This document shows positions 8,013 through 16,141 of a stretch of 43,558 nucleotides of DNA, piece by piece. The notes beneath the pieces were generated by a model. That model did no database searches. It was not told the origin of the DNA and saw only the letters and a program-made list of their open reading frames with translations. Position 1 is the stretch's first letter; each line of letters opens with the position of its first letter. The translations under genes were made by a program, and so were the position numbers. This DNA is from JAMCRM01 sp041685075 (GTDB lineage Bacteria > Acidobacteriota > Terriglobia > Bryobacterales > Bryobacteraceae). The stretch spans positions 1 to 43,558 of the forward strand of contig JAWLGN010000007.1 of the NCBI GenBank assembly GCA_041685075.1. Reading direction: 5' to 3'.

Positions 8013-8810
8013 ATGCCCCACATACTCAGCCGCCGGGCATTCCTCTATAGCTGGGCGTGTGCTCCGGCCCTGGCGGCCAGGTCCGCGCCCATCGCTCCCT
8101 CCACCACCATCACCCTGTTCAACGGCCGGGATCTGGAAGGCTGGTACACGTGGCTGCGCACCACCGGCCGCGACGACCCGAAGGGCGTTTTCGCCGTGCG
8201 CGACGGGTTGCTGCGCGTTTCCGGCGAGGACTGGGGCGTGCTCTCCACGCGCGCCGCCTACCGCGACTACCGCCTCATCGTGGAATGGAAGTGGGGCGGC
8301 GCCACTTTCGGCGCCCGCAGCGATAAGGCGCGCGATAGCGGAATCCTGGTCCACGCCACGGGCGAAGACGGCGCTCGCGGCAACGTGTGGCCCGAATCGA
8401 TCGAGCACCAGATCATCGAGGGCGGCTGCGGCGACTTCATCCTGGTGGCGGGCGCGGGCCGCCCCACCCTGACGGCGGAGTGCCGCGTGGGACCCGACGG
8501 CCAATACTACTGGAGCAAGGGATCCCCCGCGGTGACGCGCGACCGCGGGCGCATCAACTGGTGGGGACGCGACCCCGCCTGGGAAGACCGCCTCGGCTTT
8601 CGCGGCCGCCGCGATGTCGAACGGCCCACCGGAGAGTGGAACCGTTCGGAATCGATCTGCGCGGGCGACAGCATCACCAACGTGGTGAACGGCGTGGTGG
8701 TGAACCACGCCACGCGCTCGTCCCATACCTCCGGCCGTATCGCCATTCAATCCGAAGGCGCGGAGCTTCTCATCCGGCGCATTGAACTCGTGCCGCCGCA
8801 GCCGGCCTGA
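8013..8810 (+). CDS. Exported DUF1080 protein (3-keto-disaccharide hydrolase / family 16-like lectin fold)
   Basis: 265 aa. The N-terminus SRRAFLYSWACAPALAARSA is a Tat-like leader with the SRRxFL box. The mature region carries the DUF1080 hallmarks: TITLFNGRDLEGWYTW (about 32-47), YRLIVEWKWGG, DSGILVH, IEHQIIEGG and NRSESICAGDSITNVVNG near the end. Proteins of this family have a concanavalin-like jelly-roll; some were shown to hydrolyse 3-keto-glycosides after a Gfo/Idh/MocA-type dehydrogenase oxidised C3. The gene follows the epimerase by 3 bp and precedes a Tat-exported Gfo/Idh/MocA dehydrogenase by 14 bp. The trio is a coherent oxidise-then-cleave set in the periplasm (inference from family and context). 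Confidence 0.88.
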   Translation: MPHILSRRAFLYSWACAPALAARSAPIAPSTTITLFNGRDLEGWYTWLRTTGRDDPKGVFAVRDGLLRVSGEDWGVLSTRAAYRDYRLIVEWKWGGATFGARSDKARDSGILVHATGEDGARGNVWPESIEHQIIEGGCGDFILVAGAGRPTLTAECRVGPDGQYYWSKGSPAVTRDRGRINWWGRDPAWEDRLGFRGRRDVERPTGEWNRSESICAGDSITNVVNGVVVNHATRSSHTSGRIAIQSEGAELLIRRIELVPPQPA

Positions 8811-8824
8811 AAACGGGAGGACAG

Positions 8825-10066
8825 ATGAACACGAATGCTCGATACAACCGCAGGCAGTTCGTTGCGGCGGGGGCCACGGCGCTGGCCTACCGCCGCATCC
8901 TGGGCGCCAACGAGAGGATCCGGGTGGCCAACGTCGGCTGCGGCCGGCGCAACCTGCTGCGCGAACTGCTGGAGGTGAAAGACACCGCGGGAATCGAGAT
9001 CGCCGCGGTGTGCGATACCTGGCGGCAGAAACGCGAGCGCGCCGTGGCCACGGTGCGGGAGTTCGCCGGCAACACCCCGGCGGCCACCCCGCGCTTTGCC
9101 GACGTCATCGGGCGCAAGGACATCGACGCCGTCATCATCGCCACTCCCGACCACCAGCACTGCACGCAACTGGTGGAGGCCGTCGAGGCGGGCAAGGACG
9201 TCTATATCGAAAAACCGCTCGCCATGAACATGAAGGAGCTCTTGCGCGCCTACGATGCGGTGAAGCGCTCCGGCCGCATCGTGCAGGTGGGCACCCAGAT
9301 GCGCAGCTACCGGCAGGCCGGCGGCCTGAAAAACTACCTGGCCTCCGGCGCGCTGGGCAAAATCCTCAAGGTGGAGCAGGCGCGCAACGGCTACAGTCCC
9401 TACTGGATGAGCTACGGCGGGGAGGGCTTCGCCTCCGAGACCCCCACCGAGGGGGACGTGGACTGGAAGGCCTTCCTGATGGGCCGCAGGCAGATTCCCT
9501 TCAACCCGGATATGTACCAGAACTGGTACGGCTACCGGGCTTTCTCGAGTGGCCCCCATACCAACCTGATGGTGCATTTCATCGACCTGGTCCACTTCAC
9601 CACCGGGGTGAACTGCCCCGTGCGGGTGGTGGCGCACGGCGGAACCTTCCGCTGGAAAAGCCAGTACGACGTGCCGGACTCCGTGGAGGTGGTGCTGGAG
9701 TATCCCGAGGGTTTTCTGGTGCGCTATGCCAGTGTTTTCGGCAATTCGGGGAACAGCTTCGCGAAGTGGTTCGGCACGCGCGGCACGGTGGACGGCAAGC
9801 GCCTCTCGCCGCGGGAAGCCTGGACCGCCTCCGGCGAAGGCTCCGGTGAGCCGGACCGCCTGAAGGCCGAAATCGAGGTGCCGCAGGTCGAGGCCGTGCC
9901 TCACATGCAGAATTTCTTCGATTGCGTGCGCAGCCGGCAACAGCCCATCGCGCCCATCGAAGCGGGCTACGCCCATTCCGTGGCGGTGATCATGGCGGAG
10001 GAGGCGCTCACGAGCGGGCGGCGCCAGACCTACGACGCCCCCCGGCGCGCGCTCATCGCGGCGTAG
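8825..10066 (+). CDS. Tat-exported Gfo/Idh/MocA family oxidoreductase
   Basis: 413 aa with AACGGGAGGACAG upstream of the ATG. The leader RYNRRQFVAAGATALAYRR is twin-arginine. The NAD(P) Rossmann segment reads IRVANVGCGRRN with IAAVCDTW as strand two. DAVIIATPDHQHC and YIEKPLAMN carry the family-defining EKP. The C-terminal alpha/beta domain includes the substrate-side string HTNLMVHFIDLVHFTTG, where the two His residues are candidate catalytic bases. It is likely the periplasmic sugar C3 dehydrogenase partner of the DUF1080 protein just upstream. The last 14 bp overlap, tail to tail, the AI-2E-family fragment on the other strand. Confidence 0.92.
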   Translation: MNTNARYNRRQFVAAGATALAYRRILGANERIRVANVGCGRRNLLRELLEVKDTAGIEIAAVCDTWRQKRERAVATVREFAGNTPAATPRFADVIGRKDIDAVIIATPDHQHCTQLVEAVEAGKDVYIEKPLAMNMKELLRAYDAVKRSGRIVQVGTQMRSYRQAGGLKNYLASGALGKILKVEQARNGYSPYWMSYGGEGFASETPTEGDVDWKAFLMGRRQIPFNPDMYQNWYGYRAFSSGPHTNLMVHFIDLVHFTTGVNCPVRVVAHGGTFRWKSQYDVPDSVEVVLEYPEGFLVRYASVFGNSGNSFAKWFGTRGTVDGKRLSPREAWTASGEGSGEPDRLKAEIEVPQVEAVPHMQNFFDCVRSRQQPIAPIEAGYAHSVAVIMAEEALTSGRRQTYDAPRRALIAA

Positions 10067-10553
10067 CCGGGTTGCCGCGCGACCGCACGAACCGCCACAC
10101 CACCGCCGCCACCGCCATGGCGGGAATGGCCAGCAGCACCCCGACGAAGCCGAACATCAGGCTCGCCACCAGCGCGCCGATGAAGACCCACCAGGGCGAA
10201 AGGTTCAGGTGCCGGCCCATGATGCGCGGCGTCAGCCAGAAGCCCTCCAGCACCTGGGCCGCCGCGAACACCCCCAGCACGCCGGCGGCCGAATAGCCGT
10301 CGCGGGCCACCCAGGTGAGGGCCGCGGCGATCACGATGGCGACCACCGCACCGAACATCGGGACGGCATGTGCGAAGCCGCACAGCACCGCCATCGCAGG
10401 CCACAGCGGCACCTTCAGCAGCACGAAGCCCACCGCGTAGACCGCCGTCAGGATGAGGCAGATGCGGATCTGCGCGCTGATGTAGTGCACCAGCACGCCG
10501 CCGATGTCGCGCGCCAGCCGGCCGGGAGTAGCGGGTCTTTCGGGTGTTTCCAT
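10053..10553 (-). CDS. AI-2E family (PerM-like) permease, C-terminal half only
   Basis: 166 aa aligning with the C-terminal half of the AI-2E/UPF0118 transporter family, whose members are usually about 340-380 aa. Recognisable parts are the hydrophobic segment around AMAVLCGFAHAVPMFGAVVA, the motif LTPRIMGRHLNLSPWWVF (about 110-127), and the final glycine-rich helix LMFGFVGVLLAIPAMA. Three to five membrane segments are present. The N-terminal half is absent: immediately upstream is a complete BMC-P gene, so this is not a simple frameshift. No Shine-Dalgarno is seen before the ATG, but it lies only 22 bp after the BMC-P stop, so read-through translation is plausible. It may be a degraded remnant or a mini-permease. 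It overlaps the convergent oxidoreductase gene by 14 bp. Confidence 0.65.
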   Translation of the reverse strand: METPERPATPGRLARDIGGVLVHYISAQIRICLILTAVYAVGFVLLKVPLWPAMAVLCGFAHAVPMFGAVVAIVIAAALTWVARDGYSAAGVLGVFAAAQVLEGFWLTPRIMGRHLNLSPWWVFIGALVASLMFGFVGVLLAIPAMAVAAVVWRFVRSRGNPATPR

Positions 10554-10575
10554 GGGGGCGCCGGCGCCGCGCCGG

Positions 10576-10857
10576 TCAAACGGCGTCCGGCTCCAGGTCT
10601 ACGCGGTCGATGAAGCCGACCACGGCCATATCGATCGGCGACTGCGGGCGGTCCACCGCGGTCATGGCGCTGAAACCTTCGGTCACCAGCAGGACCTTAT
10701 CGCCGATGCCCGCGCCTACGGCGTCGAGCGCCACCACCGGATCGCCGCGCAGCGAGCCGTCCAGGTTGAGCGGCTGCACCAGCAGCACGCTGCGTCCTTC
10801 GTGGCTGGGATGCTTCCGGGTGGCGGTGAGTTCCCCCACCACGCGGGCAATCAGCAT
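10576..10857 (-). CDS. EutN/CcmL family bacterial microcompartment vertex protein (BMC-P), second copy
   Basis: 93 aa from the ATG at 10857, with AGGAGG four bases upstream. This start overlaps the stop of the upstream paralogue (ATGCTGA), implying translational coupling. The pattern of the pentameric vertex protein is clear: MLIARVVGELTATRKHP, RSVLLVQPL, VVALDAVGAGIGDKVLLVT and PIDMAVVGFIDRVD. EutN/CcmL/GrpN pentamers cap the twelve vertices of microcompartment shells. Alternative longer in-frame starts only read through the preceding gene. No BMC-H or BMC-T shell gene is in the window, so whether a shell is made depends on genes elsewhere. Confidence 0.9.
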   Translation of the reverse strand: MLIARVVGELTATRKHPSHEGRSVLLVQPLNLDGSLRGDPVVALDAVGAGIGDKVLLVTEGFSAMTAVDRPQSPIDMAVVGFIDRVDLEPDAV

Positions 10858-11135
10858 GCCGCCTCCTGTTTGCGGGTGTGGATGCTGTCCACAATTCCCA
10901 CGATGTTGAAGTCCGTGGGCACCTCGTCGGGAAGGAAGGCGAAGCTGGACTCGCGGCCGCGGCACCAGTAGACGGTCTCGCCGGCGCCGGCTCCGGTCCA
11001 GTCCGTGCACACCACCGCGCGCCCGCTGTCCTTACGATCGGGGGTGATGGGCTGCACCAGCAGCAGCCGCTGCCCCGCCAGTCCGGGGTGCTTCACGGTG
11101 GACCATACGCATCCTACGACACGGCCGAGGTACAT
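10851..11135 (-). CDS. EutN/CcmL family bacterial microcompartment vertex protein (BMC-P), first copy
   Basis: 94 aa from the ATG at 11135 with GGAGGAGAACC directly upstream. The family pattern is visible: MYLGRVVGCVWSTVKHPGLA, RLLLVQPI, TDWTGAGAGETVYWCRG and VPTDFNIVGIVDSIH. It differs from its neighbour in the conserved core (CTDWTGAGAGE instead of ALDAVGAGIGD) and has extra cysteines, so the two copies have diverged and may form distinct pentamers or a mixed one. The two genes overlap by 7 bp. The 75-bp gap to the divergent gene at 11211 includes AGTATACT (11147-11154), possibly a -10 for either direction, and a GC-rich inverted repeat. Confidence 0.9.
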   Translation of the reverse strand: MYLGRVVGCVWSTVKHPGLAGQRLLLVQPITPDRKDSGRAVVCTDWTGAGAGETVYWCRGRESSFAFLPDEVPTDFNIVGIVDSIHTRKQEAAC

Positions 11136-11210
11136 GGTTCTCCTCCAGTATACTGAGCGGCGGCCCGGCCGCGCGTAACCGGGCCGGACGGAGGGTGTAA
11201 CATAGACCTC

Positions 11211-12878
11211 ATGCCGAACGGGATCACCCGCCGCGGGATGCTCGCGGCGGCCGCTACCGGGGCCGCCGCCCGCTCCGCGCGCGCCGCCGACGACTTCCTC
11301 GCTACCGTTACCGAACGCCACGACCGCCGCGTCGAACAACTCCTGCGCATACAGCAGACCGATTCGGCCAGCCGACACTGCGGGGCCTACCCCGATGAAT
11401 ACGGGATCTACTTCCCCGGCAGTGCCGGCGGCATCCTGGAAACCTTCACCGCCGCCATGCTCCACCCGGGGTCGAAGTTTCACCGCAACCCGCTGTTGGC
11501 CGAGCGCATGCGCCTGGCCGCGGGGTATCTCGAGCGGATGCAGGGGCCCCAGGGAAACATCTCGCTACCCATCACCAACTTCAACTCGCCGCCCGATACC
11601 GCCTTCGTGGTGCACGGCGTGGCCACGGCGGCCGCCATCGCGCGGCGGCACGGCGCGCGCGAACTGGTGGCGCTGCTCGAGCCGTTCCTGCGGCGCGCGG
11701 GCGCGGGGATGGCCGCGGGCGGCATCCATACCCCCAACCACCGCTGGGTGCTCAGCTCGGCCCTGGCGCAGGTGCACGACCTTTTTCCCCACCCCTCTTA
11801 CCTCCGCCGCATCGACGAGTGGCTCGCGGAGGGCATCGACATCGACGACGATGGCCAGTACATCGAGCGCAGCACGGTGGCCTACAACCCGCACTGTGAC
11901 CGCGCCTTCATCGTCATGGCCGAAAAGCTGAAGCGGCCCGAGCTGCTCGATCCGGCGCGGCGCAACCTGCAATCGATGCTCTACCTGCTGCACCCCGGCT
12001 TTGAAGTGGTCACCGAGATCTCCCGCCGCCAGGATCTCAACCAGCGGGGCGACATGGGCCCCTACTGGTTCTCCCTGCGCTACTTCGCGGTACGGGAGGG
12101 CGACCGGCAACTGGCGGCCATCGAACGGCACTTCGCCCCCACGCGCGCCAGCCTCGGGGTTCTGATGGAGTACCCGGAGCTTCAGGCGGCGCCTCCAGAC
12201 CCGCTGGCGCCGCCGGAGGATTACGAGCGCCACTTCCGCGCGCTGCGAATCGCGCGCATCCGGCGCGGGTTGACCAGCGCCACGCTCGTGCTCGGGGGTA
12301 ACAGCCGCTTTGTGACCCTGCGGCGCGGCGATGCCGTGGTCAATGCCGTGCGCTTCGCCAGCGCCTTCTTCGGTAAGGCACAGTTCGCGCCCCAGCGCGC
12401 GGAAAAACGAGGCCAAGCGTGGTGGTTCGGCCAGTCGCTTTCGGCCCCCTATTACCAGCCGCTCGATCCGCCGCGCAAGGTGGGGCCGGAGAACTGGAGT
12501 GCCGTCCGGTCCGAGCGCCGCCAGACGGAAATCTGCCGGTTCCGCCAGGAGGCCTGGGTCACGGAGCTGAAGGAGGGCTTCCGCGTGCGCATCCTGGCCG
12601 ACGGGACCGATGAGGTGCCGCTGGCCGTGGAGATCAACCTGCGCGAAGGCGGAAAGCTCGAGGGCTGCGAGCCGGCGCCGAACGTCCCGGACGGCTGGGT
12701 GCTGCCCGCGGGTTACGCCCTCTACCGGGCCGGCGGGCAGGCTATCCGGTTCGGTCCCGGCGGGGCGCCGCACCGCTGGACGCAGATCCGCGGCGGGCAT
12801 CCCAAGCTGCCCGGTCCCAGCGTCTACCTCACCGGCTACACGCCGTTCGACCACACCGTTACGTTCACCTGGGCGTAA
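11211..12878 (+). CDS. Tat-exported protein of unknown function, possibly an (alpha/alpha)-toroid carbohydrate-active enzyme
   Basis: 555 aa. The leader is ITRRGMLAAAATGAAARSAR ending in ARAAD, a twin-arginine signal. I do not recognise a named family. Residues about 30-330 look mostly alpha-helical, with repeated helical pairs and the string GGIHTPNHRWVLSSALAQVH (about 165-184), reminiscent of helix-toroid polysaccharide lyases and unsaturated glucuronyl hydrolases. The Asn-His pair and the later YNPHCDRAF (about 223-231) would be candidate active-site residues. The C-terminal 200 residues look beta-rich (WVTELKEGFRVRILAD and following), like the beta-sandwich of such lyases. This is a fold-level guess only. 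It is a single gene divergent from the BMC-P pair, and the sensor kinase follows 26 bp later. Confidence 0.7.
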   Translation: MPNGITRRGMLAAAATGAAARSARAADDFLATVTERHDRRVEQLLRIQQTDSASRHCGAYPDEYGIYFPGSAGGILETFTAAMLHPGSKFHRNPLLAERMRLAAGYLERMQGPQGNISLPITNFNSPPDTAFVVHGVATAAAIARRHGARELVALLEPFLRRAGAGMAAGGIHTPNHRWVLSSALAQVHDLFPHPSYLRRIDEWLAEGIDIDDDGQYIERSTVAYNPHCDRAFIVMAEKLKRPELLDPARRNLQSMLYLLHPGFEVVTEISRRQDLNQRGDMGPYWFSLRYFAVREGDRQLAAIERHFAPTRASLGVLMEYPELQAAPPDPLAPPEDYERHFRALRIARIRRGLTSATLVLGGNSRFVTLRRGDAVVNAVRFASAFFGKAQFAPQRAEKRGQAWWFGQSLSAPYYQPLDPPRKVGPENWSAVRSERRQTEICRFRQEAWVTELKEGFRVRILADGTDEVPLAVEINLREGGKLEGCEPAPNVPDGWVLPAGYALYRAGGQAIRFGPGGAPHRWTQIRGGHPKLPGPSVYLTGYTPFDHTVTFTWA

Positions 12879-12904
12879 GCACCGAAATACAATGGTGCTT
12901 GCCC

Positions 12905-14670
12905 ATGCGGTTGCGCGTGAACAGAGCCGTCCGGTCCTTCGGCCTGCCGGCGGTGCTGCTGGCCCTGCTGCCGCTGCTGGCGGTGTTGCAATACCGCTGG
13001 ATCGGCCGGCTCAGCGAGGCCGAGCGCGAGCGCATGGAAACCAACCTGCGGGTGGCCAGCAGCCAGTTCGCGCGCGAGTTCGACCGCGCCGTCACCCACG
13101 CCGCCGCTTCGTTTCTGCTCTCTCCGCCGGCGCGTGAAGACGGTCCCTGGGATCGCTTTGTCCGCCGGCACGAGGCCTGGCTGGAATCGGCGCCGGACCG
13201 CGGCCTCATCCGCGCCGTCTACGCCATGGAGGTGGAGGAGAACGGCCAGGCGCGGCTCTTGCGCTCCAATCCGGAGGCGGGCACTTTCGAGCCGGCCGAA
13301 TCCTGGCCGGAACGCTACCACCCGCTGCGGCAGTCGCTGCTCCACCGCTTCCGCGACGCGCGACCGTTGATGGGCCGACTCCGCCCGCCCTTCGAATGGG
13401 CCATCGAGGAGGAGATCCCCGCGCTGGTGCTGTGGGTCCATCGCGCCCCCATGATGCTGCGCCGCCTTCAGGGCTCCTTTCCTCGCGCCGCCCGGATGGC
13501 CCTCCGGGAACCGCGTCCGCCGGGCTGTCTCATCCTCGAGTTGGACCTCGACTACATTCGCGGCGAACTGCTCCCGGAACTCGCCGAGCGCCATTTCGCC
13601 GACCTCTATCATGTCGCGGTGGTGAACCGGGCGCGGCCGGAGCCGGTCATCTACTCCTCGCACCCCGAGATTCCGTTTTCGGATTTCTCGCCCTCCGACG
13701 CCCGGGCCGGCATGCTGGCCCTCCGGCCGGAGCACGTGCGCGAGTTTCCCTGGGGCGAGTTTGCCAACCTGCGCCGCCCCGGCCTGGGCGCCTTCCCCTC
13801 CGGCGAGGGGCTCTGGCGCGTCTACGTGCGGCATCCCAGCGGCTCGCTCGAAGCAGCGGTGGCCGCCGTGCGCCGCCGGAATCTGGCCGTCAGCTTCGGC
13901 ATCCTGCTGTTGATGGCCGCCACCGTGGCGGTCATCCTGGTTTCCACGCGGCGGGCGCAGAACCTGGCGCGGCTGCAGATGGAGTTCGTGGCGGGCATCT
14001 CGCATGAACTGCTGACACCGCTGTCGGTGATCCGTTCCGCCTCCGATAACCTGGCCGACGGGCTGGTGGAAAACCGCGGGCAGGCCGAAAAGTATGGCGC
14101 GCTGATCCGGCGCGAGAGCCGCAACCTCACCGACATGGTTCGCCAGACCCTGGACTACGCCAGCCTCGAATACCAGCGAAGGCGCTACGAGTTCCGCCCG
14201 GTGGACGCCGCGGAAGTGATCCGGCAGGCGCTCGAAGCCTGCCGTCCCGCGCTGCGGGAGAGCGCCCTGGAGGTGGAGGAGAAGATCGGCCTCGACCTGC
14301 CGCCCGTCGACGGCGACGCCGGCGCCCTGACCCTGTGCGTGCGCAACCTGCTGACCAACGCCGCCAAGTACGGCGCCGGCGGAGGCCGGATCGAGGTGCT
14401 GGCGCACCGGGCCGGCAGCGAGCGCCATCCCGAGGTGGAGATCACGGTGGCGGATCGCGGGCCGGGTATCGATCCCGCGGATCTCCCGCGTCTCTTCGAG
14501 CCGTTCTACCGCGGGCGCGACGCGGCCTCCCGCGCGCATGGCACCGGCCTGGGCCTCAGCCTGGTGAAGCGTATTCTCGAAGACCACGGCGGCCGGGTGA
14601 CGGTCGAGAGCACTCCGGGGCAGGGCAGCGCCTTCACCCTGCACCTGCCCGCTTCCCGGCAGGTGCGCGC

Positions 14671-14674
<4 letters not shown>
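12905..14674 (+). CDS. Membrane sensor histidine kinase
   Basis: About 589 aa from ATG 12905; a TTG at 12899 is an alternative, and neither has a strong ribosome site. A first membrane helix (about 13-33, FGLPAVLLALLPLLAVLQY) and a second at about 322-345 bracket a roughly 290-aa periplasmic sensor region that I cannot assign to a family. There is no obvious HAMP linker: the second helix runs almost directly into HisKA. The phospho-acceptor is H367 in FVAGISHELLTPLSV. The ATPase boxes are intact: N (NLLTNAAKYG), G1 (DRGPGID), F (LFEPFYRG) and G2 (GTGLGLSLVKRI). The stop overlaps the regulator start (ATGA), so the pair is translationally coupled. Its position ahead of Spy-like and CzcCBA genes suggests sensing of metal or envelope stress. 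Confidence 0.93.
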
Positions 14675-15369
<695 letters not shown>

Positions 15370-15446
15370 CGCTGGCCGTCCACCTGCAGCAACCATTTGT
15401 GGCCGGCGCGCAAAGGCAGCGGCAGCCCACAGATTCCGCTACGGGC

Positions 15447-15484
15447 GTTAAGAGCCGGTTAAGAGCTTTTATCGTGCTTTTAAC
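15447..15484 (+). promoter_or_regulatory. Direct repeats GTTAAGAGC with 11-bp period, candidate response-regulator binding site
   Basis: Two identical 9-mers GTTAAGAGC start at 15447 and 15458, exactly 11 bp apart, one helical turn. An inverted near-copy GCTTTTAAC lies at 15476-15484. PhoB/OmpR-type regulators bind such tandem repeats as head-to-tail dimers. The site sits between the regulator gene and the Spy-like gene, about 62-99 bp before the latter's start. The flanking DNA is AT-rich compared with surroundings. Confidence 0.6.
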
Positions 15485-15545
15485 CCGTTCCAGGAGAACG
15501 TTTTAGCGCGCCGCACGTTTCAATAGACAGGAGGTGATTCCTTTG

Positions 15546-16040
15546 ATGCACAGGAGATTGGCTATCACGGCGGCGCTGGCCGCCATGGCGGCGGGGACGG
15601 TGTTTGCGCAGGCTCCCGGGAGAGCGAACCGGCCCATGCAGGGCCAGCGGATGGAGCAGATGCAGCAGCGCCGCATACAGAGGCTGGCTACCCTGCTCGA
15701 GCTGAGCGAAGCCCAGAAGCAGCAGGCGGCTTCTATCTTCACCGACGCCAGGCAGCAGGGTTCCGCGTTGGCGCCCCAGATGCGCACGGCCCATACGTCG
15801 CTGCGGGAGGCCATCAAAAGCAACGACACCGCGCAGATCGATGCCGCGGCCGCCGAAATCGGCCGGCTGCACGGGCAAATGCGGGCCATCCACGCCAAAT
15901 CCACCGCGGCGTTCTACAACCTGCTCACCCCCGAACAGCGGCAGAAGTTCGATGAGCTGAAGCCGGGTTTCGGCATGATGGGACATGGTGGGATGCGGAT
16001 GCGGATGCGGCCCATGCGCGGCGGCCCTCCAGCGAGGTAG
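15546..16040 (+). CDS. Spy/CpxP-like periplasmic protein (LTXXQ motif), Met/His-rich tail
   Basis: 164 aa from ATG 15546. A nearly perfect anti-16S match, AGGAGGTGATTCC, lies just upstream. The Sec signal (RRLAITAALAAMAAGTVFAQ) has an A-x-A-type cleavage site. The mature protein is helical with the family motif LLELSEAQKQQ and a C-terminal LLTPEQRQKFDEL (LTxxQ). Spy/CpxP and CnrX/ZraP relatives are periplasmic chaperones or metal-binding modulators induced by envelope and metal stress. The C-terminal 22 residues are unusually rich in Met, His, Gly and Arg (GMMGHGGMRMRMRPMRGG), a plausible soft-metal binding tail. It follows a two-component pair and the direct repeats at 15447, and precedes an efflux operon, so metal stress is the likely inducer. 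Confidence 0.88.
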   Translation: MHRRLAITAALAAMAAGTVFAQAPGRANRPMQGQRMEQMQQRRIQRLATLLELSEAQKQQAASIFTDARQQGSALAPQMRTAHTSLREAIKSNDTAQIDAAAAEIGRLHGQMRAIHAKSTAAFYNLLTPEQRQKFDELKPGFGMMGHGGMRMRMRPMRGGPPAR

Positions 16041-16046
16041 CGATCC

Positions 16047-16079
16047 GGACGGCAGCCGGAGGCGGAACGGCTGCCGTCC
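16047..16079 (+). terminator. Stem-loop terminator after the Spy-like gene
   Basis: GGACGGCAGCC (16047-16057) and GGCTGCCGTCC (16069-16079) form a perfect 11-bp GC-rich stem with an 11-nt loop, starting 6 bp after the stop codon. Only a short, imperfect T/A stretch follows, so efficiency is uncertain. It separates the Spy-like gene from the efflux operon. Confidence 0.7.
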
Positions 16080-16106
16080 TAAACTTGCGCCAGGTCTTTT
16101 GCAGAT

Positions 16107-16130
16107 ATTACGGTCCCATGCTACCGTAAT
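16107..16130. promoter_or_regulatory. Perfect inverted repeat ATTACGGT-N8-ACCGTAAT, candidate operator for the efflux operon
   Basis: ATTACGGT at 16107-16114 and its exact reverse complement at 16123-16130 are separated by 8 bp. The right arm overlaps a possible -10 (TACCGT, 16122-16127) that lies 17 bp from TTGCAG (16099-16104). A dyad across a promoter spacer is typical of metalloregulators. No T-tract follows, so a second terminator is less likely. The regulator is not identified. Confidence 0.5.
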
Positions 16131-16141
16131 GCTCACAAGGC

